The notes: generated by a model from the sequence alone, not told the origin. A stretch of DNA of 64,000 bases from Ruminococcaceae bacterium AB4001 (GCA_000621765.1 JHXJ01000011.1:57906-121905), one strand, 5' to 3'; positions 52,248 to 60,836 are shown, counted from the first letter of the stretch. Numbers and translations are program-made.

Positions 52248-52994
52248 TCACACTGTAGTGTTTGTAAGATCCTTAATCACTTCTCCTGCGATTATCAGCC
52301 CTGCTACAGAAGGTACAAAGGCTGTACTGCCGGGTGTGCTTCTGCGCTTGCTTCCCGGACGGTCCGAGCCAACGTCGTTCTGAATACCGGCATTACTGTT
52401 AACCGGAGTAATCGGTTCCTCTTCTGAATAAACGACTTTAAGTTTCTTAACGCCTCTCTTTTTCAGTTCCCGGCGCATTACTTTCGCAAGAGGATCGACA
52501 CTGGTCTTATATATGTCCGCAACGCGGAACCTGGTAGGATCAAGTTTATTCCCGGCACCCATTGAACTCATAATCGGTATGCCTGTCTTCTGACACTGCA
52601 TAACCAGTTCGATCTTAGCTGTAACAGTATCGATCGCATCGACCACATAATCGTATTTATCGAACGGGAAATCCGATGCGTTTTCGGGAAGGAAAAAGCA
52701 TTTATATGTATTCACTTCAGCTTCCGGATTGATATCCAGGATGCGTTCTTTCATGACGTCAACCTTATATTGACCGACGGTTTTTCCGGTAGCTATGATC
52801 TGCCTGTTAATATTCGATAAGCAGACCTTGTCATCATCTATCAGATCCAAGGCGCCGACGCCGCTTCTTGCCAGCGCTTCACAGACATATCCTCCTACGC
52901 CGCCGATTCCGAATACGGCCACGCGGCATCCTGCCAAACGCTCCAATGCTTCTTTTCCTAATAGTAATTCAGTTCTCGAAAATTGCTCTAACAT
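52248..52994 (-). CDS. tcdA: tRNA threonylcarbamoyladenosine dehydratase
   Basis: 248 residues of the ThiF/E1-like family: FSRTELLLGKEAL at the start, the nucleotide-binding VAVFGIGGVGGYVCEALARS, DDDKVCLSNINRQI, DAIDTVTAKIEL and SSMGAGNKLDPTRF. The length and the C-terminal STAFVPSVAGLIIAGEVI match TcdA/CsdL, which cyclises t6A37 in tRNA with ATP in the cytoplasm. It converges on the solute-binding lipoprotein gene and lies 38 nt after the AAC(3)-like gene on the other side. Confidence 0.93.
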   Translation of the reverse strand: MLEQFSRTELLLGKEALERLAGCRVAVFGIGGVGGYVCEALARSGVGALDLIDDDKVCLSNINRQIIATGKTVGQYKVDVMKERILDINPEAEVNTYKCFFLPENASDFPFDKYDYVVDAIDTVTAKIELVMQCQKTGIPIMSSMGAGNKLDPTRFRVADIYKTSVDPLAKVMRRELKKRGVKKLKVVYSEEEPITPVNSNAGIQNDVGSDRPGSKRRSTPGSTAFVPSVAGLIIAGEVIKDLTNTTV

Positions 52995-53032
52995 GGATTA
53001 ACCCTGTCCTTATCAATGCGATTAAGCGTATA

Positions 53033-53449
53033 TCAACGAAGATAGTATTCACGGGGAATGGATTCCTGCTTTATACAGAGATCATGGTCAGCCTTTTCCC
53101 AAAGAGTCTTAACTGTATCTGTCATTTTCCTGGCATCACAGACGTAAACCGTACTGTTTCCGAGTTTGCCATACGTTACGGCACCGGTATATTCAAAAGC
53201 TTCTTTATAGTTCGGATAGTATTCTGAAATGCAGGTATTGGCAGCCGCGTCCGGACCGAATGCTACAACGGAATGCGTCGGGATAAGCAGCAGGCCTCTG
53301 TCCAAATAACTGATCATGGCATCAATAAGTCCGTCAGCCCCGTTTTCGATGGGACCTGCAGATCTGAGAGATGCGTGCACCACGACTTTGTCATCGCGCT
53401 TGATGCCATTCGTTTTAAGGAATTCTGTTATTTCAGCTTTTGTCAGCAT
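53033..53449 (-). CDS. AAC(3)-type aminoglycoside N-acetyltransferase, internally deleted
   Basis: 138 residues against about 265 for the family. The N-terminus (DDKVVVHASLRSAGPIENGA, GLIDAMISYLDRGLLLIPTH) joins directly to VVAFGPDAA, which normally follows a second PTHS motif, and then to the family C-terminus (CISEYYPNYKEAFEYTGAVT, KADHDLCIKQESIPREYYL). Two in-frame internal deletions therefore remove the catalytic centre, the first apparently across the two PTH(S/T) repeats. The frame is open, so a protein may be made, but activity is very unlikely. Best read as a decaying gene. Confidence 0.75.
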   Translation of the reverse strand: MLTKAEITEFLKTNGIKRDDKVVVHASLRSAGPIENGADGLIDAMISYLDRGLLLIPTHSVVAFGPDAAANTCISEYYPNYKEAFEYTGAVTYGKLGNSTVYVCDARKMTDTVKTLWEKADHDLCIKQESIPREYYLR

Positions 53450-53493
53450 TATTTCTCATTCCGCTTTCTATAATTTTCTGCTCTGGTTTTTTA

Positions 53494-54123
53494 TCAAAAT
53501 CCCAATTCATCGTTTACGAGGATGACGTGGATCCTTCCCTTGTGTCTGGAGAAACGTGTGATGAGGATCTGGCAGCAGATCGTGTCAGGCGATTTGCAGT
53601 CGAAGCATTTGCCTGTTTTCGAGCACGGTGTATCAAGTCCGAAACGCTGGGCATTGATCGGTGCGGCAACGTTTCTTGCGCGCTTCATCGCAGCATCAAG
53701 GTCACTGCAGACTTTATTCATTCCGACAATGAAGATTACCTGCTTAGGTCCCTGGCAGATGGCGGAAACGCGGTTGGAATTTCCGTCGACATTAACGAGA
53801 ATGCCGTCGTCGGTCATGGCATTTGCACTAGAGAGGAAGAAGTCTGCATCGTAAGCCATGAGCATGGCTTTTCTTTTATCTTCGTATGCATCGCGGTCGA
53901 TGAAATTATACTCACCGTTTTTGAGTGCATCGGAAAGTCCGATCTCATGAACGCTCATGCCGCCGCCCATAGTGACGGAGCTGCCTTCAGGGATCAGTTC
54001 AAGCGCGATCTTTAGCGCTTCTTCTTTGCTTGCAGCGTAGTAACCTTCCATGTTGCGTGACTTAAGTCCGTTAATGGTCTTCTGTGCAAGAAGTTCATTT
54101 CTCCTGGTGATGTTCTCGTTCAT
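53494..54123 (-). CDS. LUD-domain protein (lactate utilization LutB/LutC-like)
   Basis: 209 residues. GYYAASKEEALKIALELIPE, VTMGGGMSVHEIGLSDAL, DFFLSSANAMTDDGILVNVD and QVIFIVGMNKV follow the LUD (DUF162) domain. The C-terminus carries CSKTGKCFDCKSPDTICC, a cysteine-rich end found in stand-alone clostridial members. The role is uncertain; LUD proteins are linked to lactate or electron-carrier metabolism. The start at 54123 has AAAGGCAGGG ahead; an upstream in-frame ATG at 54180 lacks support. Promoter: minus-strand TGGTATAAT at 54208-54200. Confidence 0.88.
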   Translation of the reverse strand: MNENITRRNELLAQKTINGLKSRNMEGYYAASKEEALKIALELIPEGSSVTMGGGMSVHEIGLSDALKNGEYNFIDRDAYEDKRKAMLMAYDADFFLSSANAMTDDGILVNVDGNSNRVSAICQGPKQVIFIVGMNKVCSDLDAAMKRARNVAAPINAQRFGLDTPCSKTGKCFDCKSPDTICCQILITRFSRHKGRIHVILVNDELGF

Positions 54124-54199
54124 GATCTTGTCCCTGCCTTTCGAGATGGACAGCGTCTGAATCGAAATATAACGATTCATGGCTTCCTCAGATAAAGGA

Positions 54200-54257
54200 A
54201 TTATACCATTCCGGCAAATAACTTCCTGAAAAAGAAAGCTACTGAATTACCAGGAGC
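54200..54257 (-). promoter_or_regulatory. Terminator-promoter cassette between esterase and LUD genes
   Basis: On the minus strand GCTCCTG (54257-54251) pairs with CAGTAGC (54244-54238, one mismatch), then a T-rich run (54237-54229), then 20 nt later the extended -10 TGGTATAAT (54208-54200) followed by TCCTTTATCTGAGG. The same arrangement recurs at 60679-60623. Confidence 0.65.
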
Positions 54258-54270
54258 CTTCAAAGTGTTT

Positions 54271-55671
54271 TTATGATGCTTTCGTGCAGATGTATTCGGC
54301 CAGCATTTCAGGAACGTACTGATAGTGGTGGCTGTTATAAAGCTTCACCTGAAATGAAGTGACGCCATGTCCCGTCAACCGCTCCTTCAGATGTTCAACA
54401 CCTTCAAGAGTTGAATCGTTGTCGCCATAGTATTCCGCATAATCTTCGTCTTCCATATCACCTGCAGTTATGAAGAGGTTTTTGTCATAGGTTTTGTTGC
54501 GGTCGAAATAACCGTACTCATCTGAATACTCCTCATAACCCGGAACTTCAGTGAAATAGGGAGTCCAGAAGGTGGGACTGCCGATGATGTAATTCGCAAA
54601 GGGACGGTTTTCATAGAGATCAAAATTGAATGCCGCATAGTGCGTGAATACGCCTCCCTGTGAATGTCCGAACAAAGTGGATTTCCCGTAGTAAAAATTA
54701 TATGTTTCACCGAGATAAGGCATAAGGTTATCTATTATAAAGTCGAGAAACTCTTTTTTGTGGTCGCACAGGATATTGCTCCTGATTCCATTGTCCCAAC
54801 CGTCAACATCGTATTCAAAACCGATCGTTATGAGTATCTGGGGATCGGCCTTGCCGGACTGCATCTCTTCGTAAAGAAAGGTGACATCATTAAATCTCCA
54901 TACAGCATCTGTCATAACAAATGCAGGATAGGAATTCTTTTCTTCATAAGAAGGCGGAACGGTTACATGTACCGTAAAACCCATATCAAGTTCTTCATCG
55001 TAGAAGTGGTATTCGGTAATGCTGTCTTTGATCGCAGCGACCTTGGCATCGTCCATCTGCCAATACATTGATTCGTCTTCAGAATTGCCGCCCTGGCTGT
55101 AATAGTAATCCATGTATTCATCGAGTAATTCATGGTCTATGATCTCTATATTTCCTGCAATCACTGCATCATAGAGTTTGATCAGATCACTATATTCCTG
55201 ATTTGCAGGAACAGACGGGTATCCTGATTTGATCAGGGCATCGTATCTTTCCCTTAGCTGTTTTTTCAGATCTTCGAAGTCCTCGAAAACAAGTTCTACC
55301 AATGTGCTGTTACCGGTTGAAACATCGTACTCATTGAAGTTTACGTTTCCCGGACCGCCATCGTAATCTTCGGGAGGGAGGGCATTAAATACCGGCTCGC
55401 CATGTACGATCGCACCTATTTCCGGAACAAGACATATCCTGTCATTTAAGTAACTGAAGTCTTTTGCTTCTGCTGATTTTTCTGTTTCCCATGGCTTGTT
55501 TAAAAGTTGGAATTCCGTCTTTTCTGACCTTTCCAATTCTGCCTCTGTCATGTGATTTACGAGTTTCTTTTCCGCACTGTTTTCAAGTGATATAGTGCAT
55601 CCGGCAAGACTGCATACTGAAGTTGCTGTAAGGATCAGTGATGCCAGAATCCTTTTCATTTTCCCATTCAT
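54271..55671 (-). CDS. Lipoprotein alpha/beta-hydrolase, esterase D-like
   Basis: 466 residues. Lipobox LAGC (SVCSLAGC) anchors it outside the cell. A roughly 200-residue N-terminal region without recognised motifs is followed by an esterase domain: VHVTVPPSYEEKNSYPAFVM, LITIGFEYDVDGWDN, the nucleophile elbow TLFGHSQGGVFTHYAAFN, FITAGDMEDEDYAEYYGD and the late NSHHYQYVPEML His. This resembles the ferric-enterobactin-esterase/putative esterase family, used for siderophore or glycan ester cleavage. SD GGAGATAAAAAG sits before the ATG. It follows the histidine kinase gene by about 76 nt, and a terminator follows it. Confidence 0.87.
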   Translation of the reverse strand: MNGKMKRILASLILTATSVCSLAGCTISLENSAEKKLVNHMTEAELERSEKTEFQLLNKPWETEKSAEAKDFSYLNDRICLVPEIGAIVHGEPVFNALPPEDYDGGPGNVNFNEYDVSTGNSTLVELVFEDFEDLKKQLRERYDALIKSGYPSVPANQEYSDLIKLYDAVIAGNIEIIDHELLDEYMDYYYSQGGNSEDESMYWQMDDAKVAAIKDSITEYHFYDEELDMGFTVHVTVPPSYEEKNSYPAFVMTDAVWRFNDVTFLYEEMQSGKADPQILITIGFEYDVDGWDNGIRSNILCDHKKEFLDFIIDNLMPYLGETYNFYYGKSTLFGHSQGGVFTHYAAFNFDLYENRPFANYIIGSPTFWTPYFTEVPGYEEYSDEYGYFDRNKTYDKNLFITAGDMEDEDYAEYYGDNDSTLEGVEHLKERLTGHGVTSFQVKLYNSHHYQYVPEMLAEYICTKAS

Positions 55672-55747
55672 CTTTTTATCTCCTTTGGGTTTGTTACCAT
55701 GGAGATTATCAGATGTTCAAGAACTGAATAGGAATCCTGTATGGATT

Positions 55748-57136
55748 CTATATGGAGGGCAGAATGATCTCTGCGAGAACGGCATCTTTCTCATTCTTAA
55801 GAACAGCAGTACCATGCTGCTTTGTAATTACAAGATTGGCAATATAAAGCCCCAGACCACTGCCGCCGTTTCTGCTGCTTCTTGATGAATCGGACCTGTA
55901 GAAAGGCTCGAAAAGGTGAGGGAGGTCCTTGTCATCAATATGCGCACCATTGTTCAGGATCCTTGTGATTATCTTTCCGTTTTCACGGACAGATTCAATA
56001 TTAATGACAGCACCTTCAACGGAATAGAAAACAGCATTGCTGATGAATGCTCCTACCGCAAGAGATGTGAGTTCCTGGTTGCCTTCGAACATCAGCCCGC
56101 TGCCAATGTTTTTCTTAATGGTGATAATTCTTATCGAGAATAAATCTTCTGTTTCTTCAAGTTTCTTATTTATTATTTCAGCCATATCAACAGAAGACAT
56201 CACGATATCGTCTGTTGACTGTGTTTTCGAGGCAGTCAGGATCTCATTAATGAGAGACTCCATGCGCTTAACAGTACGTAGAGACCGCTCCAGGTATTCA
56301 TCGTGATCTTCATAAGGACCTATGCCTTCGATCATTCCGCGGATATGTCCTTCAAGGACTGTAATGGGAGTCTTTAGTTCATGAGATGCAGCAGCAAAGA
56401 AAACTTCTTTCTGACTCTCCATCTCCCTGACGCGGGTGATCTCATCTTCCAGTTCTTTTATCTTGCTGTCCAGTTCGGAAGAGAGTGTGTTGAGGTTCCT
56501 TGCGAGGTCGCCGATCTCATCGCCTCTCCTGGTATCACACTTTGCCGTGAAATCCATTGATGCCATCTTCTTTGATACCGTGCTCAATTGACGTACCGGA
56601 CGTGCAAACAGCAGGGTATAGATAGCAGAACTTACAAGTGATAAAGAGACTACAACAACTATCATAAGAGGCAGGCTCTTGTGCAGTGCACGCGGTATGA
56701 GATTATAATGATCACCGGTGTCGAAATACTGCATTATATAAACGGTCGGATCATCTTTGATGCTGACGCCGTACGTTCCCATCTCGTTATTATCTTCACC
56801 CATCAGTGCGAGATAGTCCTGCATTGTTTTGACGGTAAGAGTTCCGACATTATCCAGAGGCATGTTGTACTGGTGGGATTTGAAATTTGACGCATCAAAA
56901 AAGACCAGCTGCATTCCGGTCCTGCTTATGAAATCATCAATGACCGCATCTGCCTCGGAACGCTGGGTCTCGGAAAGGATCTGGACCAGATCATCAAGTT
57001 CGTCCTTGGGTGAATAGATCATCTCGGGAGTCTGCATATAAAGGACCAGACAGATCAGAAAGCCCGATAATATCTGGACAATAAAAGAAATAAGGAAGAC
57101 CTTAACTGATAATCTGTTAAATATCTTTCCGGCCAA
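55748..57136 (-). CDS. Sensor histidine kinase
   Basis: 462 residues: membrane helix 1 (about 10-33), an extracytoplasmic sensor of about 120 residues, membrane helix 2 (about 157-180), HAMP (about 180-235), HisKA with the phosphorylated H252 in FAAASHELKTPITVL, and HATPase with FISNAVFYS and GGSGLGLYIANLVI. The start is TTG (57136): it has AGGAT upstream and is needed to keep the first helix. It overlaps the response-regulator stop by 20 nt. The signal is unknown. Confidence 0.95.
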   Translation of the reverse strand: MAGKIFNRLSVKVFLISFIVQILSGFLICLVLYMQTPEMIYSPKDELDDLVQILSETQRSEADAVIDDFISRTGMQLVFFDASNFKSHQYNMPLDNVGTLTVKTMQDYLALMGEDNNEMGTYGVSIKDDPTVYIMQYFDTGDHYNLIPRALHKSLPLMIVVVVSLSLVSSAIYTLLFARPVRQLSTVSKKMASMDFTAKCDTRRGDEIGDLARNLNTLSSELDSKIKELEDEITRVREMESQKEVFFAAASHELKTPITVLEGHIRGMIEGIGPYEDHDEYLERSLRTVKRMESLINEILTASKTQSTDDIVMSSVDMAEIINKKLEETEDLFSIRIITIKKNIGSGLMFEGNQELTSLAVGAFISNAVFYSVEGAVINIESVRENGKIITRILNNGAHIDDKDLPHLFEPFYRSDSSRSSRNGGSGLGLYIANLVITKQHGTAVLKNEKDAVLAEIILPSI

Positions 57137-57791
57137 TCTTATATCCTCTTCCTCTCACAGTCTCAATATAATCCCCGCCCAGCTTATGACGGAGATTCTT
57201 GATGTGGCTGTCAACTATGCGCTCATCTACGAGAGAATCGTAATCCCACAAAAGATCAAGGAGCATCTCTCTGCTGTAGATCCGGCCCGGATTCTTGGCG
57301 AGAGTGTAAAGGAGGTCGAATTCACGCGTGGTAAGATCGATCTTTTTCCCTGCCACTGTAACTTCCATAGTATCGTTATTAAGCAGGATATCTCCGCATA
57401 CCAGAATAGGATCTTTTCTGTTGTCAGCTGTATCATTGCGCCTTAAAAGAGCATTGATCTTGCGTATCAGGATCGGCATCGAAAAAGGCTTCGTAACGTA
57501 GTCATCTGCCATGAGGTCATAGCCCTTTATCTGCGATTTGTCATCATTTAAGGCAGAAAGGAACATTACAGGCACATCGGACTGCCTCTTAATGACTTCA
57601 CAAACGCCGAAACCGTCGATCTTTGGGATCATGACATCCAGCAGCACGAGATCAAAATGAGCCTTTGCAAACATCGAGATAGCTTCAACACCATCCTTAG
57701 CAAGACTGACTTCAAAGCCTTCATGCGTAAGAAAGTTATTAAGGAGTACTCTGATCTCCTGCTCATCTTCTACGACCAATATCTTTTTCAT
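57117..57791 (-). CDS. OmpR-family response regulator
   Basis: 224 residues. Receiver domain with the phosphoacceptor D52 in LVLLDVMIPKIDGFG and the switch Lys in VTKPFSMPIL. C-terminal winged helix (LTTREFDLLYTLAKNPGRIY, VDSHIKNLRHKLGGDYIETV, RGRGYKI). It is the partner of the histidine kinase downstream. I place the start at ATG 57791; upstream in-frame GTG 57851 would overlap the previous gene. No Shine-Dalgarno is present, while a TATAAT lies 7 nt before this ATG, so a leaderless transcript is likely. Confidence 0.93.
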   Translation of the reverse strand: MKKILVVEDEQEIRVLLNNFLTHEGFEVSLAKDGVEAISMFAKAHFDLVLLDVMIPKIDGFGVCEVIKRQSDVPVMFLSALNDDKSQIKGYDLMADDYVTKPFSMPILIRKINALLRRNDTADNRKDPILVCGDILLNNDTMEVTVAGKKIDLTTREFDLLYTLAKNPGRIYSREMLLDLLWDYDSLVDERIVDSHIKNLRHKLGGDYIETVRGRGYKIGRKDI

Positions 57792-57798
57792 AACAGGC

Positions 57799-57804
57799 AT
57801 TATA
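57799..57804 (-). promoter_or_regulatory. -10 element 7 nt before the response-regulator start
   Basis: TATAAT on the minus strand, then GCCTGTT, then ATG. It is not an extended -10 and there is no good -35, but the position fits leaderless transcription. Confidence 0.45.
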
Positions 57805-57838
57805 TTCTGATTCTGTGGATTTAATATGGAGAAAATTC

Positions 57839-58591
57839 TTAACTTACCCACACGTCAATCTCATTGCTTAAACTGTACTTTCCGTCAACACAAGTCAGAT
57901 CATACTCCAGGCATCGGGCAAACCTCTTGCCAAAATAGTATGCAATAAGAGCTTTCCCTTCTTTTAGGTTAATGTTGAAGTGTATTTCAGGTCTTAGGAA
58001 AAAACCTTTCTCATTCGTCTGCGAAAAGATACTTCCCTGATATTGCAAACCGTCAAGCAATTCGCCCTTTTCAAACAACCAAGACATTTCTATATTCGGT
58101 TTTTCTGATTCCTTCGTCAAATCTCTGTCGTACAATACCCAATAACGGTCAGAAATGTCCGGAAATTTACTCTTGTTTTCCATATATATACGATTACATT
58201 CATCTATCATGACAGGCGTTATAAGCTCGATTTTGTAATAATTTACCGTATATTCAACTTGGGGAAGCAGCTTTTCATCAAAACTCCCGATGTTCTCTTC
58301 AAGTATTGTAAAAGGTCCATCCACATAAGTACTTAACAATTCCAGAGCATCTTCCTTAACATACCGGGATTTATCAGATACTACTACTTCCTGCAGCAGG
58401 ATTATCAGCTCATCTTTTATGTCTGAAATATCCTGTCCATAATAGGGATCCATAAACCAGTCGAGACAAAACAAAAGTCTGAGTTTTGCAGCTTCGTCAT
58501 CTCCTGTTAAAACACAGCGGATTGCGTCGATCCCCTGTCTGACTATCTCTTTTTCTTCATTCGAGTAAGAAACAGATCTGCTATCTCCCAC
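57839..58591 (-). CDS. Hypothetical protein, HEAT-like N-terminus
   Basis: 250 residues, cytoplasmic. The N-terminal half is helical with alternating hydrophobic faces (EEKEIVRQGIDAIRCVL, IKDELIILLQEVVV, VKEDALELLSTYV), as in short HEAT-type repeats. The C-terminal half is beta-rich with no known motif. The start is GTG (58591), clearly supported by AGGAGG 8 nt upstream. It lies just upstream of the response regulator. Function unknown. Confidence 0.65.
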   Translation of the reverse strand: MGDSRSVSYSNEEKEIVRQGIDAIRCVLTGDDEAAKLRLLFCLDWFMDPYYGQDISDIKDELIILLQEVVVSDKSRYVKEDALELLSTYVDGPFTILEENIGSFDEKLLPQVEYTVNYYKIELITPVMIDECNRIYMENKSKFPDISDRYWVLYDRDLTKESEKPNIEMSWLFEKGELLDGLQYQGSIFSQTNEKGFFLRPEIHFNINLKEGKALIAYYFGKRFARCLEYDLTCVDGKYSLSNEIDVWVS

Positions 58592-58719
58592 GATAGATGC
58601 CTCCTGTAACGGTTTTATATATCACATCTGTTCCTTTCTCATTGCCTTTTCCACCAATGAATTTACTAACCGTGAAATATAGTGTTCTTCAATCCACGCA
58701 TACAAAAAGAACGATACCC

Positions 58720-59157
58720 TCAGTTATCTATGTGCTTTCTAAAACAGATCCTTGCTTCTAACTTCGGATAATTAGCAAAAGCTAACATAAAAAACAACCA
58801 TAATACAAAACTTACTAAGGCTGGAATTGCTTCCGGATGTTTTACAAACTCCTCTCTAAAACAATAAAGAATGAACAGCGCATATGAAGTCAGTATTGTC
58901 GGAAATACTAAGTAAAACCAATCAAAAAGCTTATATTTCATTCTGTATTTGCCATTATCCCGTTTAACGAAGACATATTCGTTATAAGTCCATGGAAGAG
59001 AACGCATTTTGTTAGACCAGACAAAAACGGAAATCGAATCGCAATTGTCATTATTCTCCCGGACATACGGAGGATGCTTTTTGGAAAGCATCAGTCTGCC
59101 TACTATGGTTATCACGATTAATAGAATAAATGCTAATGCAAACAGATAAGATTCCAA
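58720..59157 (-). CDS. Small membrane protein, unknown function
   Basis: 145 residues with an N-terminal helix (about 4-24) and a hydrophobic pair near 82-128; a soluble loop lies between. No family recognised. The start is TTG (59157) preceded by AGGAATATAC; no better start exists. Its promoter is the minus-strand extended -10 at 59237-59229. The 128-bp gap to the next gene (58592-58719) contains a short open frame ending in SLVEKAMRKEQM that I could not confirm as a gene. Confidence 0.55.
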   Translation of the reverse strand: MESYLFALAFILLIVITIVGRLMLSKKHPPYVRENNDNCDSISVFVWSNKMRSLPWTYNEYVFVKRDNGKYRMKYKLFDWFYLVFPTILTSYALFILYCFREEFVKHPEAIPALVSFVLWLFFMLAFANYPKLEARICFRKHIDN

Positions 59158-59228
59158 AGTATATTCCTTTCTCCGTAATACAAAACAGATATCTCTATTA
59201 GATTCAATTGTTTCCTTCAGATAAGGTA

Positions 59229-59237
59229 ATTATATCA
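59229..59237 (-). promoter_or_regulatory. Extended -10 promoter with shared downstream sequence
   Basis: TGATATAAT then TACCTTATCTGAAGG on the minus strand, nearly identical to the sites at 60631-60623 and 54208-54200. The rest of the 59158-59355 gap shows no gene. Confidence 0.65.
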
Positions 59238-59355
59238 TCCCAATAAAGAACCTGATGTATCTGTCGAGGGGAAGAGGACTAATCCGACACTTCTTTTACC
59301 AGCATATATCAATTATTCTTCCATTAATTCGCAATATGTTTTTCCGTTTTCCGCA

Positions 59356-60084
59356 TCATGCCTTTTCGCGTGCTCTCACGATTGAACATACTTCGACCGC
59401 ATCAATGAAATCAGGCTCCGAAATGCGTAGTTCCTTCAGATCCGGCAGAACTGTCGTCTCATAAAGGCCCAATGCCTCCTTCGAGAATTCCTTTAATATC
59501 ACATAAGTGCGTGCATAGTCAAAGACAGGCGGCGCGATCCTGGCATTCATCCAGTCGATGATCGTAAATCCGCTCTTATCTTTGGGAATCATTATATTCA
59601 TGAAATGCATGTCGAGATGGCACAGACATTCGCCTGATTTTGCAGATATCCTCTCTATGACGGGGATTATCTTTTCGCCTTGTTCTTTACTTAAACCCAT
59701 AGCGGCAGTTTCAGAAAAGTGTGGAATGTCCATTTCACTGATATCTGCCTTGTGAATGAAATTAAATGCTTTCGAAAGCATCCTGAAGCCGTCTGGAACG
59801 TCAGAGATCTCATCAACTTTTTTGCCTGATGCGCAGTCATTGATTATTTTTTCGAGCATGACGCCGTCAATGTAATCCATCCGGATGATATGGGAATCGT
59901 CCGTATCGTAATACCGCACAGGGGAGAGCCCGGCTTTGTTTACTTCGCGCTGCTGCTTTTTCTCAAAGCTGATCCATTCGGCAGGATAAGTCTTCATATA
60001 AACTTTGTACGCAAAGCCTTTGTACAGAAACACTTCAGCCTGCGCACCTTTTCCGATCAATATCTCAGTTCCGTCAAAAACCAT
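59356..60084 (-). CDS. APH-like phosphotransferase (kinase fold)
   Basis: 242 residues. Gly-rich loop IGKGAQAEVFLYKG, Lys in AYKVYMKTY, the catalytic loop CHLDMHFMNIMIPKD and the metal-binding IIDWMNARIAPPVFDYAR are characteristic of aminoglycoside-phosphotransferase-family kinases. The substrate is unknown; such stand-alone members often phosphorylate small molecules and are not resistance genes as such. It starts 4 nt after the GNAT gene stop in the same orientation. Confidence 0.87.
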   Translation of the reverse strand: MVFDGTEILIGKGAQAEVFLYKGFAYKVYMKTYPAEWISFEKKQQREVNKAGLSPVRYYDTDDSHIIRMDYIDGVMLEKIINDCASGKKVDEISDVPDGFRMLSKAFNFIHKADISEMDIPHFSETAAMGLSKEQGEKIIPVIERISAKSGECLCHLDMHFMNIMIPKDKSGFTIIDWMNARIAPPVFDYARTYVILKEFSKEALGLYETTVLPDLKELRISEPDFIDAVEVCSIVRAREKA

Positions 60085-60088
60085 TTTA

Positions 60089-60562
60089 TTATTCGCCCCG
60101 GGACATCATCACTTTGTACTCTGGAGTGCCTTCTTCAAGTTTCTTGTTTCCGGTAATATGAAATCCGTGAGCCTCATAGAACCTTATTGCATTCGTGTTC
60201 TTTTCCAAAACCCACAAGAATTTGACGTCATATTCCTTTATGGCAAATTCAATCAGTTCCTCGCCAATGCCCTGGCCCTGAAAGAAGTGCTCCACATATA
60301 ATTCGGCTATTTCTTTTCCGGCTATTCGGATAAGGCCTTTAATGATGCCCTCAGCTTCATAAACCCAGATGTTTTCAAGGATCTCCGGTCTGGAATACTT
60401 CTCTGCTACCGGGATTACCTGGATCTCTCCAAAGGAGACGGCATCGTTCCTGAAAATAACACGATAATTCATCCGTTTAACAAAAACCAGGATTTCGGCA
60501 ATCCTGGAAATATCTTCAATCGTGGCTTTTCTTATCAAAAAGCTCTTGCATGTTTGTTCCAT
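60089..60562 (-). CDS. GNAT family N-acetyltransferase
   Basis: 157 residues. RKATIEDISRIAEIL at the start, ELYVEHFFQGQGIGEELIEF (acetyl-CoA loop with QGQGIG) and AIRFYEAHGFHITG near the end are diagnostic. Substrate unknown. SD GGGGAATAAT before the ATG. Promoter: minus-strand TGATATAAT at 60631-60623. First gene of a two-gene unit with the APH-like kinase. Confidence 0.93.
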   Translation of the reverse strand: MEQTCKSFLIRKATIEDISRIAEILVFVKRMNYRVIFRNDAVSFGEIQVIPVAEKYSRPEILENIWVYEAEGIIKGLIRIAGKEIAELYVEHFFQGQGIGEELIEFAIKEYDVKFLWVLEKNTNAIRFYEAHGFHITGNKKLEEGTPEYKVMMSRGE

Positions 60563-60622
60563 ATTATTCCCCGTGCAAATGAAAGTCTGGTTTTTGTATT
60601 AAGGTTTCCCTCAGTTAAGGTA

Positions 60623-60679
60623 ATTATATCATCCCATTAAGAACTCCCGAAAAAAATAGGCTCCTGAATTATCAGGAGC
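60623..60679 (-). promoter_or_regulatory. Terminator-promoter cassette upstream of the GNAT gene
   Basis: On the minus strand GCTCCTGA (60679-60672) and TCAGGAGC (60667-60660) form a perfect 8-bp stem, then a T run (60657-60651), then after about 20 nt TGATATAAT (60631-60623) followed by TACCTTAACTGAGG. The layout copies the one at 54257-54200. Confidence 0.75.
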
Positions 60680-60694
60680 TTATTTAGTTATGTC

Positions 60695-60836
60695 TTATTC
60701 AAAAGGATTATAATTTTGCATCCGGTTTAAAAAATCAGCGATAGCGATAATTAAAAGTAAGATCTCTGTGAAAGAAAGAATTAATCCGATCTTCTTATTA
60801 TTTCTTCTTTGCTTTTCATTCTAAATAATCTCTCAT
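60695..60836 (-). pseudogene. Small membrane-protein frame with +1 frameshift
   Basis: An ATG at 60836 overlaps the DUF2262-type gene's stop (ATGA). It reads MRDYLE then stops; shifting by one base continues as NEKQRRNNKKIGLILSFTEI, LLLIIAIADFLNRMQ and ends at TAA (60697-60695). The total is 142 nt, one more than 47 codons. It looks like a roughly 46-residue single-helix protein broken by a 1-nt insertion. Confidence 0.4.

Noticed and set aside
58615..58719. Short minus-strand frame ending SLVEKAMRKEQM
   Set aside because: Coding-like composition but no convincing start and no identifiable family; could be a remnant, not enough to annotate.
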